Shown here in pieces: positions 56,401 through 64,000 of a DNA stretch of 64,000 nt. Made by a program: the position numbers and the translations under genes. Under the pieces are notes generated by a model. The model did no database searches and was not told the DNA's origin. It worked only from the letters and a program-made list of their open reading frames with translations. How positions within the stretch are numbered: position 1 is the stretch's first letter; every line of letters begins with the position of its first letter. Source of the DNA: Lachnospiraceae bacterium (lineage in GTDB: Bacteria > Bacillota > Clostridia > Lachnospirales > Lachnospiraceae); NCBI GenBank assembly GCA_022799175.1, contig JAAWNY010000008.1, forward strand, positions 1 through 64,000, given 5' to 3'.

Positions 56401-56889
56401 CAATCTCTGCGTCTCGTCATTCCCTTTCTTGAGCTCGTCAAAATTATCCTGCATACTCCTATGCATGTCCCCCAAAAACATCTGGTTTGCCATATCGGGG
56501 TTGTTTTGATAAAGGATAAGAAAAACCATATTTAGAAAATTCTCGATAAAACTTTCTGCATCTTTCCCTTTGATTTCATACATCACACAAAGGTTCTTCA
56601 GCTGCTCCCTTAACTCTTGCGCCCAAATAAACCGCGGCTTATCATTTATCTTTTCATACAAATGATCGATCTCGTCCTTAGAAAATATGGACTGTATCTT
56701 TTCTGCCAATTCATCCTGGCACCTCGCTTCCACATGCATACAGATAAATTCGCCAATCTCTTCCATCTGCCGGCGCAACCCGATATCCTTTTTGATATCT
56801 GTTATTTTACATTTTCCCGTATCACTTACCATTCCTAAAACCTGTCCCAAAACAAATTCCAGAACAGCCGCTATTCTTTCAGATATCAA
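53419..56889 (-). CDS. Large helical protein of unknown function, 1156 aa
   Basis: Not recognised. The N-terminal 150 residues form a compact helical domain (AAVLEFVLGQVLGMVSDTG, later QELREQLKNLCVMYE). A charged linker (about 180-245) leads to about 900 residues of helical, repeat-like sequence suggesting TPR or HEAT-type solenoids. There is no P-loop, nuclease motif, signal peptide or membrane segment. It starts at TTG 56889, overlapping the yaaA end and preceded by GGGGAGGGG at about 10 nt. The architecture (N-terminal helical domain plus solenoid) recalls sensor parts of STAND-type proteins but lacks the NTPase. An antiphage or scaffold role is speculative. Confidence 0.7.
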   Translation of the reverse strand: MISERIAAVLEFVLGQVLGMVSDTGKCKITDIKKDIGLRRQMEEIGEFICMHVEARCQDELAEKIQSIFSKDEIDHLYEKINDKPRFIWAQELREQLKNLCVMYEIKGKDAESFIENFLNMVFLILYQNNPDMANQMFLGDMHRSMQDNFDELKKGNDETQRLILSISSLIKSSIQESPKNQEKENEEYHKENGADNPESLSVSVNETTNHLAAASQEEAREQTEYERDTEVDWQLHYEHKDGILGDGKKRQNDIRTLTIQWRKEREHYPNWYVPPVRIREKLQRYNQCEGLLQYETLVSQKEEFDFTYELLWRYETALLPYTQFLQQQAYRIWKSIDGKENLTDNETTEKWFQIGLFLLREFREDLQEKDWNEVYQHLARGIKPDKEKEFLITWEKILMSFSKMEISCVCSQLESLAVDPSFFEIRLRLCGLKAECGMCEDAKKELNALSCEVRNKIFSGELEKQSKRIYFKSLYACILHLQSFLLQSTGGYDETTRGEILNYHREREKWCSFHSFEKEKAACDQAVFTWMENKYDLPSFELNRETVNIVSSGNYCWEAYSFYRLLEKSGLPFHLGRVRLLSSHRESMMEAILDSHPRVAWQLLLRNEEKKDVERCLTRKRLALWDRETKDQLFRYVYHALDCNIDMIKNYNPWRDGNIYTSIAEGAIEILKCMSAVATLPQQEQLIYLMIKLIEKDAIQKIRSLDPFIIRVMGAASENSKASALNALLDCSAQDRHRLDSDKQVDPFDVISSKKLAEPLYTRKYIDRANINNILKKAENSDTERRAAISRLGKLYQWEKLSADQKRLFGELLWKQVEETTGLPDTDNYYVFAYLQWPCPSDINVSVRIKNYFFDKKQIKDLHDSLEKHKLFEIPFLDQLRVFNENIPAFWGADETEQLMNLLLDFWNHAKAQMDARGGSLLEFEEKFSHRAYRLLIRTMASFSKVDLDLLPPSAISRISNTLKSMRKYGMETGEIEVSFLAGKEREELLEQLVDSLYAPDIETTVSSAFAIQKYMLEFAEENEEKWTFLFLELLKVIRARKEPGLVAFLVIVHNIFYQNENRLPEEILCMVNKALIVIEQQTRYKTDKKTDMEIKRNIEIRSQGAALAFQVYQYEEKYQNEKEHSKATMLWKEICCGEQSVDEFVEVKNAWIVL

Positions 56890-57679
56890 CAGATTTTATC
56901 CCCTCCCCATCCTCCTCCAATTTTCTGAACACATATCTCTTTTCCTCTGATAATTCCTCAGAATATGCAAATCCTAACCAGCAAAAATCTTTCATTTCGT
57001 TCGGATCGACAATCCCTTTTTCCGCCATAAAACGTACCATCTCTCCTCGGGCCATCTTCGCTAGAGTTCCTTTTTGTTTCTTCTTCCCGTCAATGATCTG
57101 AACAAATTCTACTGTGACAAAACGCTCTTTATCTGTGATATAATTCTCAATGCACCGGGAATATTCCTTTGATGCCAGATTGATAATCACGGAATCCCCA
57201 TCCGGCAACTTTTTATTGAGATCGCATAATTTTTTGTATAATCGATCTCCCCAAAAATCATAAAGATCTTTACAGCCTTTCACCATCAACTTTGCCTGCA
57301 TCTCCAACCGGTAAGGCGTAACCCCGTCAAAAGCTTTCAAAAGGCCATAAAATCCCGACAAAATACACAGATGGTCTTCCACATAGGAAAGAGCCTCTTT
57401 TGTGAGCACTGCCGGAGCCAGATGCTGATACTGTAAGCCCTCATATGCCATAATCGCCGGTGTCAATGCTCCTTCCAGATTCATAGACTGAAATCGCTCA
57501 TAATTTAATCTAGTAAGCGAATCATTACACTTCCATAAAGCCTTCGCCTCCGAAAAAGATAGAGAGCGAATCTTTTCCATGAGAATTCTTGTATCCTCTT
57601 TAAATTCCGGAACTCCCCTGATATCATAAGAATCCGTATCCAGGTTCATCTTTTTCGCAGGCGAAATAATTATCTTCAT
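56879..57679 (-). CDS. yaaA: Peroxide stress protein YaaA (DUF328)
   Basis: Lowers free intracellular iron under peroxide stress in E. coli and binds DNA in vitro. The 266 residues match the family: MKIIISPAKKMN, YEGLQYQHL, LSGFYGLLKAFDGVTPYRLE and the C-terminal MARGEMVRFMAEKGI. It overlaps bcp by 4 bp (ATGA), making an oxidative-stress pair. Confidence 0.95.
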   Translation of the reverse strand: MKIIISPAKKMNLDTDSYDIRGVPEFKEDTRILMEKIRSLSFSEAKALWKCNDSLTRLNYERFQSMNLEGALTPAIMAYEGLQYQHLAPAVLTKEALSYVEDHLCILSGFYGLLKAFDGVTPYRLEMQAKLMVKGCKDLYDFWGDRLYKKLCDLNKKLPDGDSVIINLASKEYSRCIENYITDKERFVTVEFVQIIDGKKKQKGTLAKMARGEMVRFMAEKGIVDPNEMKDFCWLGFAYSEELSEEKRYVFRKLEEDGEGIKSVDI

Positions 57680-58146
57680 ACGTCCTGCAGCTTTTCCAAC
57701 TCTTCAAGCATCTGAGCCGGATTTTCCGCTGCTTTTACTTTGCTGAAAACCTTGACAATCACGCCGTTTTCATCAATCAGATAAGTGGTCCGAACCACCC
57801 CCATAGACACTTTTCCATAATTCATCTTTTCCTGCCATACCTCATATGCCTGAATACAGGAGAGCTCCGGATCCGAAAGAAGAATAAACGGAAGCTTATA
57901 CTTTTCTTCAAATTTTTTGTGAGATGCCACACTGTCTTTACTGACACCGATCACCACGGCCCCCTTCTCCTGAAATTGAGGATACCGCTCTCCAAAACCG
58001 CATGCCTGCTTTGTACAACCCGCCGTGTTATCCCTGGGATAAAAATATAACACTACTTTTCTGCCCTTGTACTCCTCCAAAGTATGAATCTGTCCATTCT
58101 GATCCGGCAGAGAAAATGTTGGCGCTTTTGTTCCGATTTCTAACAT
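57676..58146 (-). CDS. bcp: Thioredoxin-dependent thiol peroxidase (Bcp/PrxQ)
   Basis: Peroxiredoxin reducing peroxides with thioredoxin. The 156 residues carry YFYPRDNTAGCTKQACGF, with the catalytic Cys in TAGCTKQAC and a resolving Cys five residues on, typical of the PrxQ/Bcp group. ATG 58146 follows AAGGAGGAG at about 10 nt. Coupled to yaaA. Confidence 0.95.
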   Translation of the reverse strand: MLEIGTKAPTFSLPDQNGQIHTLEEYKGRKVVLYFYPRDNTAGCTKQACGFGERYPQFQEKGAVVIGVSKDSVASHKKFEEKYKLPFILLSDPELSCIQAYEVWQEKMNYGKVSMGVVRTTYLIDENGVIVKVFSKVKAAENPAQMLEELEKLQDV

Positions 58147-58184
58147 AATAATGATTCTCCTCCTTTTTAGCATAGATCTTTTTA

Positions 58185-58484
58185 TTATAGCAAATAGTTA
58201 TTTTCTTTGTCAGCCACCTGCAAAGCTGCGAGGATATACGTCGCATATCCCTCAGCAACAAGTGGTTCTAACTTACATAAAGCTTCCGCCTCCTCATAGC
58301 TTTGTGCTTTAAAAATAACCATGCCGGCAACCCCAGGATAACCTTTAAATGGGCCGCAAAGTTCTATTTTTCCCTCAGCATCTAAATTCTTCAAGTTTTC
58401 TACATGTCTGGTTATTACGGCTTTTGTAACCTTGTTATAAGATTTCCCCTTTTTTATTGTCATTACATATAACCACTTTTCCAT
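58185..58484 (-). CDS. YCII-domain protein
   Basis: 99-residue protein of the YciI-like dimeric alpha/beta-barrel family: HVENLKNLDAEGKIELCGPF, AGMVIFKAQSYEEAEAL, and a C-terminal strand. The conserved His lies in ITRHVENL. Function is unknown. It has GGAGAAAAG upstream of the ATG and lies just upstream of bcp. Confidence 0.85.
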   Translation of the reverse strand: MEKWLYVMTIKKGKSYNKVTKAVITRHVENLKNLDAEGKIELCGPFKGYPGVAGMVIFKAQSYEEAEALCKLEPLVAEGYATYILAALQVADKENNYLL

Positions 58485-58533
58485 ATTCTTTTCTCCATTT
58501 TAATAATTTTGTCTTCCTTTTTTCTCCACTACC

Positions 58534-61317
58534 TTACTCAAAAAATCCATCTGTATCAAAAATGTGATCCAGTTCGTCGTTATTTACAGCACCTAGCACC
58601 TTATCCCGAATTGCCGTCCGGTACATATCCAGACGCTTGAAGCGGTCTTTTCCGGATGCGTCCTTGCTCAATCGGAGCAGTTGGATTCTACCGACGCCCG
58701 GATTCTGTTTCGCGTACTCTGCGAATCCCTTTGCCTTTCCCAGATTGTCCTTGAAATCTGGATTGTGCGGCTCAAGAATGTCGATAACATAGCCAAGTAC
58801 CTTGTCCTCACGGACTACAATGAAATCCGGGTATGTAGGCTTTATTTCTCCATCTATCTCATAAGGTATGCAGAGAGCCCAAGAAGCTCTGGACGGATTC
58901 CGGATCCAGCAGACGAAGTCTGACCTTTTTTCTTCTTCCGCAATGACTCCGGCCTCCCACGTATTCAGCTTCATCGTAGCCACGCCAGTCGTGTCACTGA
59001 CAAAAAGGTGATCTCGATATTCCTTACCGCCGGTCTCGTGCGGCACCTGAATCGTCTCCGGGAGACGGAAGTTATGCTTACTCACCACATCGCCATCGGA
59101 AACGATGCTGTCATAGTCTCTGCGGATTTTCTCCGAATCGATTGTGGCAATATATCTGCGATAGTCATCATTCAGATTATGAAAGCGCGACTCCGCATAT
59201 TTATGAAGCTTATTCATGCAGTCCTCGTCAGCAACGAAGAGGATGACATCCACCTTAAAAGCGGTCAGATCCTCCATGTCCATGTACTTATTGCCGTAGG
59301 CCATACCGATCCCTTCGCGTCCCAGCTTTGTATCTGCCATCTGGAATTGACGCTCAATATCAGTATCCGTGGTGGTGAATATATCATGCACTGAGTAATT
59401 ATCCACGGTCTCGCCGAAAGCATCGAATATCTGCGTTGCGAGTTTGAATTGCTTTACTTCCTGAACTAACTCATCGTACTTGCCCTTTGCCTTCAGGTCA
59501 TCCACATAGTCACGGATCATCTGGACGATCTTATTCTGAACTTCACGGATAGCCTCTCGATATAATCTTGACATACTGAGTAGGTGCGCCATCCGAAAGA
59601 GAGACTTCAGGTAGTCGTTGATCCGAAGTGCTCTAACATTGTATGAGAGCAATCCTGCGTCATTGATGAACTTCATAACTGCCTCGCGATCAAACAGGTC
59701 ATCTGGTGTTTCTTCCTGAGCAAGAACAGGATTGCTTTCAGCTGTTGTAACCATTCCCCCAGCGGGCTGAAAGTTCTGCTGGACTGGAATTACCTGAATA
59801 CCCGATGTAGGGCTTCCACTTCTGGCAGCATCTGTGTTTACTTCATATAGCGCAGGTGATTCTGTGATGCGATTTGCAAAGACATCCAGTGTCATCTGTC
59901 CAGGGAATTTATCGCCTGATTTCTTTTTCATTTTCACGGTCAGAGTCTCGAATTTTCTATCAGACAGAGGCTCCCCATAAATGTCGGCCGGAATATTGCC
60001 ACCTTCTGTGCTCTGCAAAGCTTCCACAACATCCTTGACCGTAGCCTCATCGAAATACGGCAAATAAAGATGTACATCGTTCAAAACATCATCCACCTCA
60101 ATGTGCATTTGCATAGGAGTCCTGACCATGCGTCCAAGGAGCTGTGCAATGTATGTCGCATCGCTCGCATGCTTAAAGGACATCATAGTCTCTGCTCGCG
60201 GGCAGTCCCAGCCCGTAGAAAGATTTTCCTTAAAGAACACCATTCGAATGTTTCTATCGTCCACAATACGAGAAGGCTCCTCATACCGCACCTCAAGTCC
60301 GTTCACCTGAATAGAGGCATTCGTACCGCCAAAGGTATGAACAACCTGTCCTGCTTCAAACTTGAAGCCTGTTCTTTCTTCAATCTTGGCAAGGCAATCG
60401 TCCAAGTTGGTATCTGTAAGTTTGGAGCCGGAGCCGTTCCGCACCTGAATAATTAAAACCGGATTGACATAAGCATAGTGTTGCTCAAAGCAATACTGTG
60501 TCCAATGCTCCCATTTTTCTTTCCAATCATCCGCAGCCGCCTGAAGGATGGCCATGTCCTTATTGACGGAACTCTCCTCCGGATAAGTAATGACAATCCT
60601 GTCCTTCAACAAACCGGAAACCCTGACTTCATCTGAGGTAACGATGGACTTATGGATCGTAGAAGATGTACCTTCGACAAGTGCATTAAACCGTTGCGTC
60701 GTAGCAGACATACCGATAACAACCGGCATGGGCGGGATGCCATCGGAGGCACTGCCCTTGATGAACTTTTGCATAATGGTAGACGCCTTACTAGCTTCCC
60801 GTCCCTGCATGCCACGATGCGCCTCATCAATGATAAAATAAAGCCGATCGCTTTTGTCGCGAGCAGTATTGGCCAATGTCTCCCAAATTGTATAGGAACG
60901 GCCATCGCCATTCTTGGTGAGCTTCGAAGATACCGAGAGTTTCTGCGTGTTAAGAAAATAAATGTGTCCGTCCTCAAAAACTTCTCTATCAAAAGACGCC
61001 TCCGAAATCGTGACGCATTGCGACAGACGAATCTTGTCTGCCTTTGAGTCAATCTTCAGCTTTGACTGCTCATTCAGCTGAGGAGAATCCGACAGCCAGA
61101 CAATTATCGCATCCTGCTGTTCTGCATAGGATTCATCTCCATACAGTATACTTTCCATCAAGGCTGACATGATGATCGTCTTTCCCGCACCCGTTGGTGC
61201 GGTAAAGGAAACCACCTGCGGCGCATGCGTGCGGTGATAGCTTCCCATCGCCTCCGCTGTTTTCATGCGGATATCGGCAAGAGCCCTCTTCTGAAATGGG
61301 AATAATTCAACTTTCAT
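58534..61317 (-). CDS. res: Type III restriction endonuclease subunit Res
   Basis: Helicase-nuclease subunit of a Type III restriction system. The 927 residues show a superfamily 2 helicase core with Walker A TAPTGAGKT (residues 39-47), DEAHRG (motif II), VVIGMSATT (motif III) and LLGRMVRTP (motif VI), followed by a long region and a C-terminal nuclease part with PDFIVV and downstream YVIDILEPH fitting a PD-(D/E)xK-like site. Its ribosome-binding site AGGGAGG is inside the end of mod, 2 bp upstream, so the two are translationally coupled. The reading frame is intact. Confidence 0.93.
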   Translation of the reverse strand: MKVELFPFQKRALADIRMKTAEAMGSYHRTHAPQVVSFTAPTGAGKTIIMSALMESILYGDESYAEQQDAIIVWLSDSPQLNEQSKLKIDSKADKIRLSQCVTISEASFDREVFEDGHIYFLNTQKLSVSSKLTKNGDGRSYTIWETLANTARDKSDRLYFIIDEAHRGMQGREASKASTIMQKFIKGSASDGIPPMPVVIGMSATTQRFNALVEGTSSTIHKSIVTSDEVRVSGLLKDRIVITYPEESSVNKDMAILQAAADDWKEKWEHWTQYCFEQHYAYVNPVLIIQVRNGSGSKLTDTNLDDCLAKIEERTGFKFEAGQVVHTFGGTNASIQVNGLEVRYEEPSRIVDDRNIRMVFFKENLSTGWDCPRAETMMSFKHASDATYIAQLLGRMVRTPMQMHIEVDDVLNDVHLYLPYFDEATVKDVVEALQSTEGGNIPADIYGEPLSDRKFETLTVKMKKKSGDKFPGQMTLDVFANRITESPALYEVNTDAARSGSPTSGIQVIPVQQNFQPAGGMVTTAESNPVLAQEETPDDLFDREAVMKFINDAGLLSYNVRALRINDYLKSLFRMAHLLSMSRLYREAIREVQNKIVQMIRDYVDDLKAKGKYDELVQEVKQFKLATQIFDAFGETVDNYSVHDIFTTTDTDIERQFQMADTKLGREGIGMAYGNKYMDMEDLTAFKVDVILFVADEDCMNKLHKYAESRFHNLNDDYRRYIATIDSEKIRRDYDSIVSDGDVVSKHNFRLPETIQVPHETGGKEYRDHLFVSDTTGVATMKLNTWEAGVIAEEEKRSDFVCWIRNPSRASWALCIPYEIDGEIKPTYPDFIVVREDKVLGYVIDILEPHNPDFKDNLGKAKGFAEYAKQNPGVGRIQLLRLSKDASGKDRFKRLDMYRTAIRDKVLGAVNNDELDHIFDTDGFFE

Positions 61318-61319
61318 GA

Positions 61320-63407
61320 TTACCTCCCTGTATTGATACGGAAATTGTCCAAATAATCTCGGTAAAGCTGGTAGCAGTCCTTTCCGTCATAAGTACGTAT
61401 CATTGTCCTGTATGCCACTTCGGAATCCGTCACAATAAAGATCGTATTGATCTCTGGATACTGCCGAAGGGTTTCATCAAACTCAAAGTAAAAGATTTCA
61501 TCTATGAGGATGGCCATCTTGTTTACCGGAAGAATAAGCATCTCCGGCAGCTTGTCAGATTTGATGGACGGACAACCACCAATAGCTCCGCCTTTCATCC
61601 AAAACACCGGGAGCAACTCTTTGAACTGCCTTCCAAGAGCGACTGAGGTCTTGTCGAGGAATGCCAACTTAAAGAAAGCCGCATTTGTTTTAAATCCGTC
61701 AGCCATAGGTACTTCAAGCTCAAGATATTTCCCCTTAAGTGCTTTCCCATTTACATCGTGACCTTCGATACTACAGATAGTACGCGGCCAAGTTACATAT
61801 CTGGCAATGCCAACGGCATCCCATTTAAGATCTCCAGGCTTTAGTCCTTGTTCATTCATGTTTTTCGCTTCATCTGCAGATACCTCATTGTTGGTTACCA
61901 TGATACATCTTCGGTTTCCATTATCTTTCGCATTCAACAGATTAACCGCATGAAGAGTAGTACCAGATCCGGCAAAGAAATCCAACACAAGTGCATCCGG
62001 TTTATTTCGAACGAATAAGTCAATGCAATCACGAACTGCATAGAGCGACTTCGGGAAAATAAATCTTTTTTCGATGAAGATGGATCTTATCAGATTCGTT
62101 CCATAGTCACGGGCGCTATGCTCCTTAATCCGCCAATTTGTTTGGGGCATCTGTTCTTTCGCTGTCACATAGTGAGCAATAATGGAACCATCTTTATCAT
62201 ATCCATCAACAACCAATTTCCCATCCTTGATATCCCCAACTGTTCCAGAACGCAGATAAGAAATAGGACATTTCTGCTCGGTATTCTCATTATACCTACC
62301 CGCCTTGATATACCCTTGTCGTAACAACTCTTCTGCGGATTCCTTTCTGGTACACCAGTTCATTTCCGTGCCATCATCTCTTAAAGGAAAGATCGTGTAG
62401 CACCCCTCAATTTCCGGAACCGACTGTCTGTCTACTTCTGGAGCAATAGGATCTCCAATTTTTACAATCCTGTTACTTTTCTTATCCACATAAATTGGAT
62501 AGAATTGTGCACGTCCGCCTTTAGGCTGCCCTCTTCTGGAAGCCAAGTCGCCTCGCCTAAATGTTTTCCAATATGTTTGATTCGATGGCTCCTCACCAGA
62601 AACAACTCCCGCAGGATGAGATTTTCCAAACATTAAAAAGAAAATATACTCATCGTTCCTGGAAAACTCGTTCAACCGTTGTGTGCCATAAGGATTGATA
62701 ACACTGCTAATCATTTGCATATTTGCTTCTGGAAAGAGTTCTTCCAGGAGGCATCCCAAATGCAAATACTCCTTCTCATCAATCGTAACGATGAGAACGG
62801 AATCCTTCGGATTCAGGAGCTTCTTGGCAATCTTCAGACGCTTTTCCATCATGGATAGCCACTTGCTGTGGCGGTAGGCATCGGAGCTGTCCACATAATC
62901 GTTATTGTATTTCCAATCTTTCGCTCCGGTGTTGTAGGGCGGATCAATGTAAATGCAATCCACCTTTTCTGCATAGAGGTATTCCAGCAGCTGAAGGGCA
63001 TGATAGTTGTCCGCTTCGATAAGTATATGCCAAAGGTCGCTGTCCGGAGCGTTCTCTACCGTATCCAATAGCTTAAGCGTGGGATAAATCGGTTCACCAA
63101 ATTCTGCCACTTCTACAAGTTCATCCAGATGGAAGGTCTTTTTCTCGTGCGTTTCCCGGCGGTCGCACAACACCTCGCCGTCTTCAATCTTGATGACGGT
63201 ATAGATATCACTGACATAGCCCGTCTTCAGCGCGACCTTGGAGCCGACACGAATTGGTACATCATAAAGCGGGGTGCATTCTGGCAGATGCTCTTCAAAT
63301 ACCAAGCCAAATTTTTTCTGCTTCACTAATTTATCGGTTTCTTGCAGGATTCTTTCTCGAAGGGCAGGATCATCGATCTGCTGAATTAAATCATGTAGTA
63401 ATGCCAT
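61320..63407 (-). CDS. mod: Type III DNA methyltransferase subunit Mod
   Basis: Adenine-N6 methyltransferase that sets the recognition specificity. The 695 residues have the catalytic DPPYNTG motif at residues 155-161 and the SAM-binding FFAGSGTT motif further on (around 490), the beta-class order expected for Type III Mod. The variable target-recognition region lies between these. It is intact and followed by res. The ATG has AGAGGTAAAAACC upstream; the upstream 63391-63558 remnant overlaps its first codons. Confidence 0.94.
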   Translation of the reverse strand: MALLHDLIQQIDDPALRERILQETDKLVKQKKFGLVFEEHLPECTPLYDVPIRVGSKVALKTGYVSDIYTVIKIEDGEVLCDRRETHEKKTFHLDELVEVAEFGEPIYPTLKLLDTVENAPDSDLWHILIEADNYHALQLLEYLYAEKVDCIYIDPPYNTGAKDWKYNNDYVDSSDAYRHSKWLSMMEKRLKIAKKLLNPKDSVLIVTIDEKEYLHLGCLLEELFPEANMQMISSVINPYGTQRLNEFSRNDEYIFFLMFGKSHPAGVVSGEEPSNQTYWKTFRRGDLASRRGQPKGGRAQFYPIYVDKKSNRIVKIGDPIAPEVDRQSVPEIEGCYTIFPLRDDGTEMNWCTRKESAEELLRQGYIKAGRYNENTEQKCPISYLRSGTVGDIKDGKLVVDGYDKDGSIIAHYVTAKEQMPQTNWRIKEHSARDYGTNLIRSIFIEKRFIFPKSLYAVRDCIDLFVRNKPDALVLDFFAGSGTTLHAVNLLNAKDNGNRRCIMVTNNEVSADEAKNMNEQGLKPGDLKWDAVGIARYVTWPRTICSIEGHDVNGKALKGKYLELEVPMADGFKTNAAFFKLAFLDKTSVALGRQFKELLPVFWMKGGAIGGCPSIKSDKLPEMLILPVNKMAILIDEIFYFEFDETLRQYPEINTIFIVTDSEVAYRTMIRTYDGKDCYQLYRDYLDNFRINTGR

Positions 63408-63558
63408 GGTTTTTACCTCTTTGTTCTCTTATTGTCTTCACTTTTATGTGATAGGTAATATCGCGTTCTCTACAGAAGACCATCACTTCCGCCGCTTGTT
63501 TATTATAAAACTGCCGATTCTCTGCGTAGAAATTCGCCTTCTTGCAATCTATCGAATA
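63391..63558 (-). pseudogene. C-terminal remnant upstream of mod
   Basis: Open frame of 55 codons without a start codon, preceded by a stop. It reads DCKKANFYAENRQFYNKQAA and then EVMVFCRERDITYHIKVKTI, with clear coding character, and ends at TGA 63391-63393 inside the mod start. The parent family is not recognised. It is a truncated gene that may still provide the translated approach to mod. Confidence 0.45.
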
Positions 63559-63592
63559 TCAAACCATTGCAGAACTTGTTCAACATCATCTT

Positions 63593-63688
63593 CTACACCC
63601 GCGACTTAACATATTCCTCGACCAATTCATACTTCTTTATCGTATGAGAGCTAGCTTTGCTAATCACTTTTTTAGTATTACCAGACAT
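63593..63688 (-). pseudogene. N-terminal remnant resembling three-Cys-motif partner protein TcmP
   Basis: A 31-codon frame beginning MSGNTKKVISKASSHTIKKY and continuing ELVEEYVKSRV before a stop. The opening resembles the conserved start of TcmP proteins (MSG-x-KVISK-x-SPHTIKKFELIE-type) but the protein is cut off after about 28 matching residues. Such proteins occur in defence-related neighbourhoods. From memory of the family only; confidence is modest. Confidence 0.4.
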
Positions 63689-64000
63689 AAAATTTGGCTA
63701 AAATTCATGAATTATGCATTATCTGTTAATTCCATTTTACAGAATCTTATCTTATTTTTTAGAATTTTTAACGTTTATCCACAATCTAAAATTATTTGAA
63801 TGATTATAGGGAAATTTATTTTATAAAATATATCTGCATTAACCTCTTGTTTCACCCCATCTCATATCTATCAATAGCGTATTTCATGATTCCCCTATAC
63901 TTCCCCATCTAATTCTCAAATAACCCCATCACCCCTATAATACATTAATAATCTATATGACTACATCCTTTTAGGATTTGTGTCAGAACTGAATCTACTC

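Overview
The window looks like a chromosome segment of a low-to-medium G+C Firmicute, most likely a Lachnospiraceae-type Clostridium. The grounds are gene order and family content: hprK-murB-rapZ-whiA-crh, rimP-nusA-ylxR-L7Ae-infB-rbfA-nrnA-truB-ribF, greA next to lysS, DnaE with an N-terminal PHP domain, and families common in that group (DUF5688, DUF6145, DUF3793, DUF1846, DUF4015). No rRNA, tRNA or CRISPR array was seen.

Region 1 (about 1-14.4 kb) is an accessory integrative region that ends close to the 3' end of lysS. On the minus strand it has a Tn916-type integrase broken by one frameshift, an excisionase and a P4/D5-type helicase. A solitary AT-rich gene of unknown function (4224-5900) has its own promoter and terminator. 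Next comes a compact cassette for a ribosomally made, post-translationally modified peptide (RiPP): a 56-residue Cys-rich precursor (7927-8097) overlaps by 4 bp a maturase with an RRE-like N-terminus and a radical SAM/SPASM core. The maturase is interrupted at two A-tracts. Two small proteins, one of them zinc-finger-like, precede the precursor in the same direction. The right part (8.8-14.3 kb, plus strand) has an XRE regulator, DUF932, a YqaJ exonuclease with a Rad52-like annealing protein, DUF5688 and a zinc-ribbon protein. No conjugation genes are visible, so the element is either mobilised by others or incomplete.

Region 2 (14.4-43.3 kb) is core genome, almost all on the minus strand. 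It runs lysS, greA, dusB, pfkA, dnaE, two membrane-protein genes, then the crh/whiA/rapZ/murB/hprK cluster that links carbon-catabolite signalling to cell-wall synthesis, then uvrC, DUF1653, a lipoprotein glycoside hydrolase, DUF1846 (plus strand), and the long translation operon rimP to ribF. IF-2 carries a very long disordered N-terminus with an Arg/Gly/Asp-rich repeat tract.

Region 3 (43.8-53.4 kb) holds transport and regulation: a YeiH-type exporter, a zinc ABC transporter (znuABC-like) overlapping a Trk/Ktr potassium system, DUF3793, a MerR regulator and a metallo-beta-lactamase-fold protein.

Region 4 (53.4-64 kb) is mixed. It has an 1156-residue helical protein of unknown function, yaaA, bcp, a YCII-domain protein and a complete Type III restriction-modification pair (mod-res). 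Upstream of mod are gene remnants, one resembling the start of a three-Cys-motif partner protein. This end looks like the edge of a defence-rich accessory region.

The strongest candidate for an undescribed system is the RiPP cassette at 6.6-8.6 kb: a CxP heptad-repeat precursor translationally coupled to a radical SAM/SPASM maturase on an integrative element.
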